Shown piece by piece: positions 53,393 to 62,325 of a stretch of 64,000 nucleotides of DNA; the first letter of the stretch is position 1, and the number at the start of each line of letters is the position of its first letter. Source of the stretch: MFD00082-c5 sp963697995 (GTDB lineage: Bacteria > Chlamydiota > Chlamydiia > Chlamydiales > JAJFMB01); contig OY969110.1 of assembly GCA_963697995.1 (NCBI GenBank), forward strand, positions 1,922,001 to 1,986,000. The letters run 5' to 3'. The translations under genes were made by a program, and so were the position numbers. The notes beneath the pieces were generated by a model. That model made no database searches. It had not been told where the DNA came from and saw only the letters and a list, made by a program, of their open reading frames with translations.

Positions 53393-54684
53393 GCTTGGAA
53401 AAAAAAAGAGCATCGCCTGAAGAGATCGAACTCAATGTCGATACGTTAGTCGGACCCACTCACCTCTTCCAGGGACTCTCTTTTGGAAATATCGCCTCAA
53501 TTAATCACGAAGGTCTTGTCTCCTCTCCCAAACAAGCGGCTCTTCAAGGCCTTGAGAAAATGTGGCTTTTGGATAAGCTGGGTGTCAAACAGGCTGTTTT
53601 ACCCCCACAGAAACGACCTCATATCCCTTTCTTGAAACAAGCAGGATTCTCTGGGTCTGATAAAGAAATAGTGACAGAAGCCTTTTTAAAGGCCCCCACC
53701 CTTCTTGCTATAGCTTCCTCAAGCTCAAGTATGTGGTGTGCAAACTCTGCCACCGTCTCTAAACAGGGCGATACCCTACACATCACACCAGCCAATTTAA
53801 GTTTTATGCCTCACCGCTCCTTGGAAAAGGAGGAAACAGAAAAATATTTAAAGTTACTTTTCGAAGATCCTAAGATTTTTATCCATCACCCCCCACTTCC
53901 CAGTAACCTGCCCGATGAGGGAGCTGCAAACCATATGCGGCTTGTATTTCAAGAAAAAAGCCTTGATATTTTCGTTCACGGCAGACACCTTCTTGAAAAA
54001 TTAAAACACCTCTATCCTGCAAGACAACCCCTTGAGAGCCAGGAAGCGGTAGCAAGAACTCATGAGATCCCAAATTGTTTATTTATTAGGCAGAGTGAGG
54101 AGGCGATCAATGCAGGAGCCTTCCACAACGACGTGGTGGCAACAAACTTTGAAACTCTTCTTCTCTTCCACGAAAAAGCGTTTTCAGAGAAAGAGAGAGT
54201 TTTAAAACAGATTCTCAAGCGCGCCCCTTATGCTAACCTTCTTGAAGTTAAAGAGGAGGAGCTACCTTTAAAAGAGGCGATATCCACCTACTTTTTCAAC
54301 TGCCAAATCGTTCGATCAGAAAAAAATGAACGCGTTATAATAGCTCCCAAAGAGTGCGAAGAAAACAAACACGCCAACAATCTTTTAAAAAAACTTTTAG
54401 AGCAAAACGTTTTTGACCAAATCTATTTTTTCTCATTGACTGAGAGTATGCAAAATGGAGGGGGACCTGCCTGTCTTAGATTACGAGTCCCCCTTTCTAA
54501 AAAAGCTTTTGCCAAAGTGAATCCTAAATTTCTTCTCACTGAAAAACTCTACCTCGACTTAAAAAAATGGATCAACACTTATTATAGAGAAAAGCTTACT
54601 CTAAAAGAGATCCCAGAGATTTTAGAAGAGTCTGATACAGCATTTAAAGAGCTTTCAAGAATCTTTGGTTGTCCATTGGAATAA
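53389..54684 (+). CDS. astB: N-succinylarginine dihydrolase
   Basis: 431 residues from ATG 53389, which overlaps the astD stop as ATGA; an earlier ATG at 53353 is less likely. It hydrolyses succinylarginine to succinylornithine, CO2 and two ammonia. Signatures: VDTLVGPTHLFQGLSFGNIA, ASSSSSMWCANSATVS, NLPDEGAANHMRL, AFHNDVVATN (catalytic His) and the catalytic Cys in QNGGGPACLRLRVPL (about residue 360). It is the last gene of the operon, and its 3' end overlaps a convergent LRR gene by 30 bp. Confidence 0.95.
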   Translation: MSLEKKRASPEEIELNVDTLVGPTHLFQGLSFGNIASINHEGLVSSPKQAALQGLEKMWLLDKLGVKQAVLPPQKRPHIPFLKQAGFSGSDKEIVTEAFLKAPTLLAIASSSSSMWCANSATVSKQGDTLHITPANLSFMPHRSLEKEETEKYLKLLFEDPKIFIHHPPLPSNLPDEGAANHMRLVFQEKSLDIFVHGRHLLEKLKHLYPARQPLESQEAVARTHEIPNCLFIRQSEEAINAGAFHNDVVATNFETLLLFHEKAFSEKERVLKQILKRAPYANLLEVKEEELPLKEAISTYFFNCQIVRSEKNERVIIAPKECEENKHANNLLKKLLEQNVFDQIYFFSLTESMQNGGGPACLRLRVPLSKKAFAKVNPKFLLTEKLYLDLKKWINTYYREKLTLKEIPEILEESDTAFKELSRIFGCPLE

Positions 54685-56844
54685 TTTACAAAGCTCACTC
54701 CATCTGGTTAAAGTCTTCTCCGAATAGTTTTGATTTTTCTGGGGAAGAACCGAAACATTGGCCCCTTTCCAGGAAATCTCCGCCTTAAGAAGCTCGTCCA
54801 TAAATAAGTTAAAAGAGCCTTCCGAAACCCTATTTTCTCTTAAGTCTAACGTTTGAATAGGAGCACGATAAATAAGAGGAATAAGCTTATCAATAGCTAC
54901 TAAAGAATTATTGGATAAATCAAGTTCTACTAATTTGTTTTGAGAAGCTAAATTTACAAAGAAATCATCCTCTAACAAGTTTGATGGGAACCTCAACAAC
55001 TCAAAAGAGTTTTTTAATAAGTTTTTTATATGGGAAGTTTTTAAAGAGAGATGTTGTAGATTGATCCCCACTTTCTGTTTAGTACTCATAAATTGGGTTG
55101 TTAAACTTAAGACTTTCTCTATTTGCTCTTCAGTTTCACGATCATTCCCTAAAACACTTAAAGTTGTCACGTTTGGAGCAAACGACTGACCTATCTTTAA
55201 TGTTTTGTAAAAATCAAGGAGTGTTTGTTTATTTAAACAAATCTCCCAAACAAAAGGAGACTTTTCTAAAAGAACTAACATTTTTTCAAAAACATTACTT
55301 TCAAAGAGACAAGAGGTAAAGTCAAGTATTGAATACCAATTCCCTTTATTAAGAGTTTCAAAAAGATGCTCTATTTGAAACTCTTCACCTACATTCATTA
55401 AAGAAGAACCCTCTTGTCCAAATTTTAAGTACCCTTGATTATCATCGAGAATAGGCTCACACAAGATTTTTTTTAGAGGCGTTGTTTTTTTCGGTTTCAA
55501 AACAAGGCATGTGTAAGTCGTAACAGGACATAAAAAATAAGGTTCTTCAAAATTTTTAATTTGAGTCTCTTCGGTGACAATCCAAGGACCAAACATCTTA
55601 CACCTTTTAAAAGACTTAAATAAGACAACCGATTTGGCAACTCTTTTTTGAATGATCTCATCGCTCTTTTGAGAAAACGAGTAAGAAAACTCCTCATTTT
55701 TCTCCCCAGTACAAAAATTAATGGCTTCTAAAACACTGTCTCTGCCGTTAAAAACCGCCTCAAAAGAGAAAAAGCGTTTGAGTAGAGCAATTTTTAACAT
55801 GGGAAATTCTCTAAAGTGAGTATTGTAACTTTCTAAAACAATATTTAAATCCTTCTCTTCTTCAATAACTTTTAAAACTCGATAAAAGTTTTCAGTTAAC
55901 AAAAAAGATTCTTGATTATTAACACCTACATCTTCAACTAATTGAATTTCCATATTTAATAGAGAAAAAATACAAGTAACTTCTCTAATAAACTCTTTAG
56001 AAAATCCTCTTTGATGAGAAATATCAATTCTTATCCTATTCAAAAGAAAAGGGGCCGGCCTAAAAAGTAAATCGCGACAAAAACTTAAAAGTGAGGACTC
56101 AGATCTTTTATTATTTGAAAGATTGAGATAGACAACTTCATAGGAGTTTATCAAATCTAAAAAGGGAAGATTCTCCTCAATTTTGTTATACGACAAATCT
56201 ACTATTTTTAATTCTTTCCCACATTCGAGTAGGGATTTTGCAACATTTTCAGTCAAAGTATTATGAGAAGCCTCTAAATGGGAAAGATGGGTATTGGCTT
56301 CTAAAATCCCTTTAAGATCCCTATCACTTAAATTTCTATCATTTAGAAACAAAACTTTGATAGAGGACTTCATGAGAAATGAGCAGAGGCTCTTGACAAA
56401 CGAGCTGATCTCTTGAACGTCTACAGTAAAAGCATCACCTGAAAAATCGAGTTTGCTTAATCTTTTTATAAACTCGGGGCTTCGTTTTAGAAGCTCCTCT
56501 ATTTGGAAAGAATTGATTCCTCTCCACTTAAGTGTCTTAATTGCTATAAGACGATTTAAATTTTGATAAAAAAAAGAAACAGCTTCCTCACTCAAAGAGA
56601 CATAAGAGAAGTTTAATGCGGTTATATTAGGATTTTGATCAAGACATGAAAAAAAATAGTTCACTTCTGCGGGTAAAGAAAATAAAAAGGGGGTGCCTCG
56701 TCCACCTAAAGTTAATTCATCGCAATTCAGGTTTATAAGAGCATCAATTTCCTTTTTAAATTCTTCAAATTGAACCTCTTTAGCTCTTGAATCAATATCG
56801 AATAAAGTTTGTAATTGTTGTAAAGGTGAAATAGTAGGATACAT
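54655..56844 (-). CDS. Large leucine-rich-repeat protein
   Basis: 729 residues with no signal peptide or membrane segment. Leucine-rich repeats occur in two blocks. The N-terminal block (about 60-290) shows ITALNFSYVSLSEEAVSFF, IKVLFLNDRNLSDRDLKGIL, LSHLEASHNTLTENVAKSLL, KIVDLSYNKIEENLPFLDL and YLNLSNNK. The C-terminal block (about 560-700) shows LVELDLSNNSLVAI and IQTLDLRENRVSEGSFNLF. They resemble RNH1/NLR-type and short bacterial repeats. The middle (about 310-520) matches no family I recognise and may hold an activity domain. LRR proteins of chlamydia-related bacteria are often proposed effectors; that is inference here. It overlaps astB convergently by 30 bp. Confidence 0.75.
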   Translation of the reverse strand: MYPTISPLQQLQTLFDIDSRAKEVQFEEFKKEIDALINLNCDELTLGGRGTPFLFSLPAEVNYFFSCLDQNPNITALNFSYVSLSEEAVSFFYQNLNRLIAIKTLKWRGINSFQIEELLKRSPEFIKRLSKLDFSGDAFTVDVQEISSFVKSLCSFLMKSSIKVLFLNDRNLSDRDLKGILEANTHLSHLEASHNTLTENVAKSLLECGKELKIVDLSYNKIEENLPFLDLINSYEVVYLNLSNNKRSESSLLSFCRDLLFRPAPFLLNRIRIDISHQRGFSKEFIREVTCIFSLLNMEIQLVEDVGVNNQESFLLTENFYRVLKVIEEEKDLNIVLESYNTHFREFPMLKIALLKRFFSFEAVFNGRDSVLEAINFCTGEKNEEFSYSFSQKSDEIIQKRVAKSVVLFKSFKRCKMFGPWIVTEETQIKNFEEPYFLCPVTTYTCLVLKPKKTTPLKKILCEPILDDNQGYLKFGQEGSSLMNVGEEFQIEHLFETLNKGNWYSILDFTSCLFESNVFEKMLVLLEKSPFVWEICLNKQTLLDFYKTLKIGQSFAPNVTTLSVLGNDRETEEQIEKVLSLTTQFMSTKQKVGINLQHLSLKTSHIKNLLKNSFELLRFPSNLLEDDFFVNLASQNKLVELDLSNNSLVAIDKLIPLIYRAPIQTLDLRENRVSEGSFNLFMDELLKAEISWKGANVSVLPQKNQNYSEKTLTRWSELCKLFQWTTKDS

Positions 56845-56901
56845 TAGATTGCCATAAAAATATATATTGAAAGGCTTAAATTATCATTCATTTCTTAATT
56901 T

Positions 56902-59700
56902 TTGAAAACACTAAATAATTTATTGGTGTTTAAAACCGATTTTGGTAGGATCAAAGCTATGAATGGTGTTGAAAAAGCCCTTAAAGAGGCCCTAAAAGGG
57001 GATGTTTTATCAGATCGATTATCACAAATCGTCTATAGCGTCGATGCCTCTATTTTCCAAGTCTTTCCAAGGATTATCGTCATCCCAAGAGATGAAGAGG
57101 ATCTAATAGCTACAATTAAAATTGCAAAACAGTTTGAGGTTCCCCTTACAGCACGAGGGGCAGCTACCGGGATTACAGGAGGGGCTTTAGGAGAGGGCCT
57201 TGTGATCGATTTAAGCTGCTACCTCAATCAGATAATAGAGATCGATTTTGAAAACGAGTTTGTGGTAGCAGAGCCAGGAGTTATCCAGGATGATCTTAAC
57301 CGTGAACTTAAGAAGAGAGGGTACCGTCTTGGACCTGAAACATCGACAGGGGATCGAGCAACTCTTGGAGGAATGCTCGCAAATAACGCAGCTGGGGCCA
57401 GATCATTAAGGTATGGCACTTTTGCAGACGCGCTCATCTCATGCGATGTGATTTTGGCAAACGGCGAAAAGATCACTTTAAGCACAAATGACACAAATAC
57501 CATCTCAAAAAAACTGCTAAAATTAAGAAATACTTTTGCCAGTTTAGTCTTAACAGAGCTTTCACACCTGCCTAGACGAGTTTCTGGCTACCACCTCGAA
57601 TCATTCATTAAGGATCCTTTTAATCCAAGCCTGATCATGGCAGGTAGTGAAGGAACGCTTGGGGTGGTTTCTAAGATGAAGATTAAAATCGTCAAAGAAA
57701 AGCCATTTGTGGGGCAGGCTCTTATTTTCTTTCCAGAATTTATCACTCTTTTTGAAACCATCGAACCGATTTTGTCCTTAAACCCTCTTTCATTTGAGCT
57801 TTTAGACGACAAAATTCTTTACGCTTCAAAAGGGGCTTCTCCCTCCTGGCTAAAGGGGGGAATGAAGGCTGTTTTGGTCGTAGAATTTGATGCTGACACT
57901 TTAGAAGGGGTCGAAGAGCACTTAAAAAACTTTAACACTCTTTTTCCCACAAGTTTTTGCTATACCAATGAAAAAACCATTAACGAGGTAAGACAATTAA
58001 GAAGGCGAGGACTTGGGCTTTTAATGTCTAAAAGAAGCTATAGTCAAGCGATTGCTTTCATCGAAGATATCAGCGTCCCACCAAGAGAGTTGAAGCCATT
58101 CATGATGCGCTTCTTTACCCTTTTAAAGCGGCATCAAAAAGAGGCCGGGATTTATGGGCACATTGGAGCTGGATGCTTGCATATCCGCCCTTACATCGAT
58201 TTAAGAGATCCGAAAGAGCTCGAAATGGTAAAAATAATCATGTTAGAGGTGACCTCTTTGGTGAAGGAGTTTGGGGGATCTTTGAGTGGGGAACACGGAG
58301 ATGGCCTTATCCGCTCCTGGCTTAATTTAAGCCTTTTCGGAGGAAATCTTTATCAGCTTCAAAAAGACATCAAACAACTTTTTGATCCCTTTTACCTGAT
58401 GAATCCCAAAAAAATCATCGGGGGAGAATTTAACGAAGAGCATTTAAGACTAAACCCCGACAAAATCACTAAACAGTTTGATACCTTTCAAGATTTCTCA
58501 AAGGAGGGGGGACTTGCCCTTTCAGCTGAGATGTGTAACGGAAATGGTCGTTGCAGGAAAAAAGAGGGTATTATGTGTCCTTCATTTCAAGCGACGAGAA
58601 AAGAGAAAGAGACGACGAGGGCAAGGGCTGAAACGCTTCGCACTCTTATTCACAGTGAAAGGGAAGAGGATGACTTAACCTCTGATGCGCTTCACGAGGT
58701 GTTAGATCTTTGCCTTGGATGTAAAGGGTGCCTTGCGGAGTGCCCATCCTCGGTCGATATGACAAAAATCAAACAAGAAGCGCTCTACCACTACTACAAG
58801 AAAAAAAGACGAAAGATACGAGATTTTATTTTTTCTTCAATTGGAGAGCACCACTCTTTTCCAAAACTCATGAATTGGCTTCTTAAATCAAAAATAGTGA
58901 GAGGGATTCTCTCACAACTAGGGATTACAAAAAAGCGTCCTCTTCCTGAACTTTGCGAAACTAGGTTTTCCGAATGGGCAAAAAAACAAGAGAGGGGTCA
59001 AGGAGCTCCCGTTGTTCTTTTTATAGACACTTTCACAGAATTTTACGAGCCTGACATTGGAAAAGCAGCTTATAAAGTCCTAACAGCCCTTGGATTTTCC
59101 GTCATTTGTCCTCCTTGGAGCTGTTGCGGCAGACCTCTTCTTTCCAAAGGGTTTTTAGAGAAAGCAAAAGATAAGGGTGAGTTAGTGATAAAAACGCTTC
59201 TTCCTTTTGCAGAAAAGGGGATTCCGATCATAGGACTTGAACCTAGCTGCTTGTTTACTTTAAAGAATGATTTAGCCCCTTTAAGACTTGAATGTTCTTT
59301 GATTGAAAAGCAGTGTATTCTCTTTGATACGTTTGTGAATCAGAACCTTACAAAAGAACTTAAAAGTTTTCCAAATCCGGTGTATGTGCATGGTCATTGC
59401 CATCAAAAGGCAAGTATTGGGATGAGGGATACAATAGAACTTCTTAATAAAGTGCAGGGTATTAAACTTTACGAAATAGCTTCGGGGTGTTGCGGTATGG
59501 CGGGCTCGTTTGGGTATGAAACGGAGCACTACGACCTGTCGATGCAAATCGGGGAACTTGTGCTTTTCCCCAAGGTAAGAGAGGCTCCAGAGGATGCTAT
59601 CATTATAGCAAATGGGACTTCCTGTCGAGCGCAAGTGGAGCAAGGCACCGAGCGAAAGGGGATCCACATCGCAAAGTTTTTAAGCGATCTTTTAGAATAG
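56902..59700 (+). CDS. FAD-linked oxidase/Fe-S fusion (D-lactate or D-2-hydroxyacid dehydrogenase type)
   Basis: Up to 932 residues; ATG 56959 (AGGA upstream) is a likelier start than TTG 56902, giving 913. N-terminal GlcD/Dld-type FAD domain: VIPRDEEDLIATIKIAKQFE, ARGAATGITGGAL, STGDRATLGGMLANNAAGAR, GSEGTLGVV, HIGAGCLHIRP and SGEHGDGLIRS. A ferredoxin-like pair of clusters follows (CNGNGRCRKKEGIMCP; CLGCKGCLAECPSSVD). A C-terminal GlpC/CCG-type domain has GCCGR-like CCGRPLL, HGHCHQKAS and CCGMAGSFG. Such fusions oxidise D-lactate, glycolate or D-2-hydroxyglutarate and pass electrons to quinone. The substrate cannot be decided here. It ends directly before repeat copy C. Confidence 0.9.
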   Translation: MKTLNNLLVFKTDFGRIKAMNGVEKALKEALKGDVLSDRLSQIVYSVDASIFQVFPRIIVIPRDEEDLIATIKIAKQFEVPLTARGAATGITGGALGEGLVIDLSCYLNQIIEIDFENEFVVAEPGVIQDDLNRELKKRGYRLGPETSTGDRATLGGMLANNAAGARSLRYGTFADALISCDVILANGEKITLSTNDTNTISKKLLKLRNTFASLVLTELSHLPRRVSGYHLESFIKDPFNPSLIMAGSEGTLGVVSKMKIKIVKEKPFVGQALIFFPEFITLFETIEPILSLNPLSFELLDDKILYASKGASPSWLKGGMKAVLVVEFDADTLEGVEEHLKNFNTLFPTSFCYTNEKTINEVRQLRRRGLGLLMSKRSYSQAIAFIEDISVPPRELKPFMMRFFTLLKRHQKEAGIYGHIGAGCLHIRPYIDLRDPKELEMVKIIMLEVTSLVKEFGGSLSGEHGDGLIRSWLNLSLFGGNLYQLQKDIKQLFDPFYLMNPKKIIGGEFNEEHLRLNPDKITKQFDTFQDFSKEGGLALSAEMCNGNGRCRKKEGIMCPSFQATRKEKETTRARAETLRTLIHSEREEDDLTSDALHEVLDLCLGCKGCLAECPSSVDMTKIKQEALYHYYKKKRRKIRDFIFSSIGEHHSFPKLMNWLLKSKIVRGILSQLGITKKRPLPELCETRFSEWAKKQERGQGAPVVLFIDTFTEFYEPDIGKAAYKVLTALGFSVICPPWSCCGRPLLSKGFLEKAKDKGELVIKTLLPFAEKGIPIIGLEPSCLFTLKNDLAPLRLECSLIEKQCILFDTFVNQNLTKELKSFPNPVYVHGHCHQKASIGMRDTIELLNKVQGIKLYEIASGCCGMAGSFGYETEHYDLSMQIGELVLFPKVREAPEDAIIIANGTSCRAQVEQGTERKGIHIAKFLSDLLE

Positions 59701-61414
59701 ACTTAAAGCTTTTTAGAATAAGCTTAAATCTTTTTAGAATAAGCTTAAAGCTTAGAAATAAAGCTTAGCCTTAAACCAATTTTTTCAAGTTTATGGCTTT
59801 TAAGAGTTAAGGTTTTAGGGTTTGAGGTTTTAAGGTTTAGGTTTTAGTTTTATGAATTAAGGTTTTAAGGGTTTAGTTTTAAAGGTTAAAGGTTCTAGGA
59901 GTTAGATTTAGTTTTAAAGGTTTTGAAACAGTTTTTTCAAGTTTGTAGCTAAAGCCAAACTTGAAAAGGGGAGGGGGGGAGAGAGGGCTTTTAAAGCCCT
60001 CTCTCCCCCCCTTAACCCCCCACCACTCACCCTAAATTCGGAAATGAGATAATGGCTCCAACCTTTGGTTGGAGGGGTTCTAAGGGGGAAAATGCTTTTC
60101 CCCCTTAGGATCCCCCTTTTGCTTCCCCTCCTGAGTTGAAAGCAGGGGGGAAAAGCGATTTCCCCCCTACCCCCCCCTTTGCGTCAAAGGGGGGAAAGTT
60201 CACTTTCCCCCCTACCCCCCCCCTTGATCCTTTTACCCATTGTTGTAACTATTTGATGTTCGATCTAATCGGATGAAGTTTAATCCCTTAAGGTTTTTGG
60301 CTGACGCCAAACCTTAAGGCAAAGGGGAGAGAGGTTTTGCACCTCTCTCCCCTTAACCCCTCTCTCTGCAGCAAAGGCTTCGCCCTTGCAACCCAATTAT
60401 AAGGGGTTTTAGGGGCGAAAGCCCCTAACGCGGTGAGGTGGGAAGGGGAGGAGAGGTGCGAAACCTCTCCTCCCTCTTGCATTTCCAAAGTTTTGGCTTA
60501 AGGCCAAAACTTGAAGAAATGCATTTTATTCTTTTCCGAATAGGTTGATCGTCAAACAGTTATAAAAATGAGTCGAAGGATCAAGGGGGGGGTAGGGGGG
60601 AAAGTGAACTTTCCCCCCTTTGACGCAAAGGGGGGGGTAGGGGGGAAATCGCTTTTCCCCCCTGCTTTCAACTTAGGAGGGGAAGCAAAAGGGGGATCCT
60701 AAGGGGGAAAAGCATTTTCCCCCTTAGAACCCCTCCAACCAAAGGTTGGAGCCATTATCTCATTTCCGAATTTAGGGTGAGTGGTGGGGGGTTAAGGGGG
60801 GAGAGAGGGCTTTAAAAGCCCTCTCTCCCCCCTCCCCTTTTCAAGTTTGGCTTTAGCTACAAACTTGAAAAAACTGTTTCAAAACCTTTAAAACTAAACC
60901 CTTAAAACCTTAATTCGTAAAACCTTTAACCTTTAAACCTAAAAACTTAATTCGTAAAACTTAAAAAAACCGTTTTAAAACCTTAAAAATTAAACCTAAA
61001 ACCTTAATTCGTAAAACTTAAAACTTAATTCGTAAAACTTAAAAAAAACTGTTTTAAAACCTTAAAAATTAAACCTAAACCCTTAAAACCTTAAAACCTT
61101 AAAACTTAAACCTAAAACCTTAATTCGTAAAACTTAAACCTAAAACCTTAAAACTTAAAACCTTTAAACTTACCCTTAAAATTACAAACTTAAACCAAAA
61201 AATTAAACCAAAGCCTTGATACAATTTCTTCAAGTTTTGGCCTTAAGCCAAAACTTGAAGAAATGCAAAAGGGAGGAGAGGTTTCGCACCTCTCCTCCCC
61301 TTCCCACCTCACCGCGTTAGGGGCTTTCGCCCCTAAAACCCCTTATAATTGGGTTGCAAGAGCGAAGCCTTTGATGCAGAGCGAGGGGTTCAAAACCTTA
61401 AAACACCCAAGCTT
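59701..61414. repeat. Hairpin-rich repeat element, copy C, with inverted core
   Basis: No credible gene. AT-rich degenerate TTTAAGG/GGTTTTAG-type DNA (59701-59940) leads into module Z (59945-60030), module X (60031-60235), module Y in the opposite orientation to copies A and B (60236-60570), inverted X (60571-60775) and inverted Z (60776-60860). An AT-rich tail with CCTTAATTCGTAAAACTT repeats follows (60861-61210), then a partial second Y in the usual orientation (61229-61391). X and Z arms look nearly identical to copy B. The reversed Y is what recombination between the two inverted X arms would produce. Confidence 0.9.
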
Positions 61415-62295
61415 CTAATTTGGCCAACACTTTTCGTATGGAAAATCAAACTCATCGATAAATCCCATAAGAGATTCTTTTGTTATTCTCTTCCGTTCCC
61501 CTTTTTCCGCTCTTTCATTTATCAAACTCATCTCCTCTAAAGAGAGCTCAAAATCTAAAATTGACAGGTTCTCCTTGATGTGTTCAAGACTCTGGCTTGC
61601 CGGAAGAGGCACACACCCGTTTTGGACGCTCCACCGAAGCGCAATTTGAGAAGCAGTTTTTCCATACTTCTCCCCAAGTCTTCGAAGAAGAGGATCCCGA
61701 TTGACTAGCCCCTTCAGAAGAGGGGCCCACCCTTGAACTCCAATCGAAGCCATTTTGCAAAATTCTACCACAGAGGCATCGTAAAAAAAAGGATGCATCT
61801 CAACTTGCACCCAAGACACTTCCATCCCCAACTCTTGAGCCCTTTTTATGTGATTCCTTGTCACATTGCTAAGCCCCATTTGTCGAATAAGTCCTTCGCT
61901 TTGCAACGTCTTTAAGGTTTTCACAATCTCTTTAAGCGAAAGACGGCTATCTGGCCAATGGAGAAGATAGGCATCCAAATAAGAGGTATTAAGCCTTTTT
62001 AAAGTATTCTCACAATCCTTTATAAGTTCCCCCCCTCCTGAGCGTCCGGCCACACTTTTGAGATCAAATAGACCTTCTGCCTCTCAAACTGTTTTAGGCT
62101 CATCCCAATCGCCTCAAAGTTATCGTAATAGGTCGCCGTATCGATCAGGGTGTATCCCGATCGAATCGCATCCGTTACAGCTTGGGAGCACACATCCCCT
62201 TTCAAGCGGTATGTGCCAAATCCAACAGCCACACACTCTTTTCCATCGATAAAACAATGCCCTTCACTATCAACTTTCACAACAAAGCCTTTCAA
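61415..62295 (-). pseudogene. Aldo/keto reductase, frameshifted at a G7 tract
   Basis: An AKR-family NAD(P)H oxidoreductase split into two frames. The N-terminal part (62295 to 62020) has GFGTYRLKGD, DTATYYDNFEAIGMSL (catalytic Asp and Tyr) and YLISKVWPDA (Lys). The C-terminal part continues from GGELIKDCENTLKRLNTSYL with DAYLLHWPD (His), QMGLSNVT, VQVEMHPF, IALRWSVQNGCVPLPAS. The break lies at seven G (coding strand; 62029-62035). One more G gives an intact 293-residue protein, so this is either a sequencing undercall or a recent pseudogene. All four catalytic residues are otherwise present. Relatives reduce small carbonyls such as methylglyoxal or 2,5-diketogluconate. It is divergent from the adenine deaminase gene. 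Confidence 0.85.
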
Positions 62296-62325
62296 TTAAC
62301 ACTTATTCGTTATATAGAAATAAGT

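Noticed and set aside
59811..59900. Telomere-like GGTTTTAGGGTTTGAGG sequence near repeat copy C
   Set aside because: Period and sequence are irregular and it lies inside a bacterial chromosome segment; it is low-complexity flank of the repeat element.
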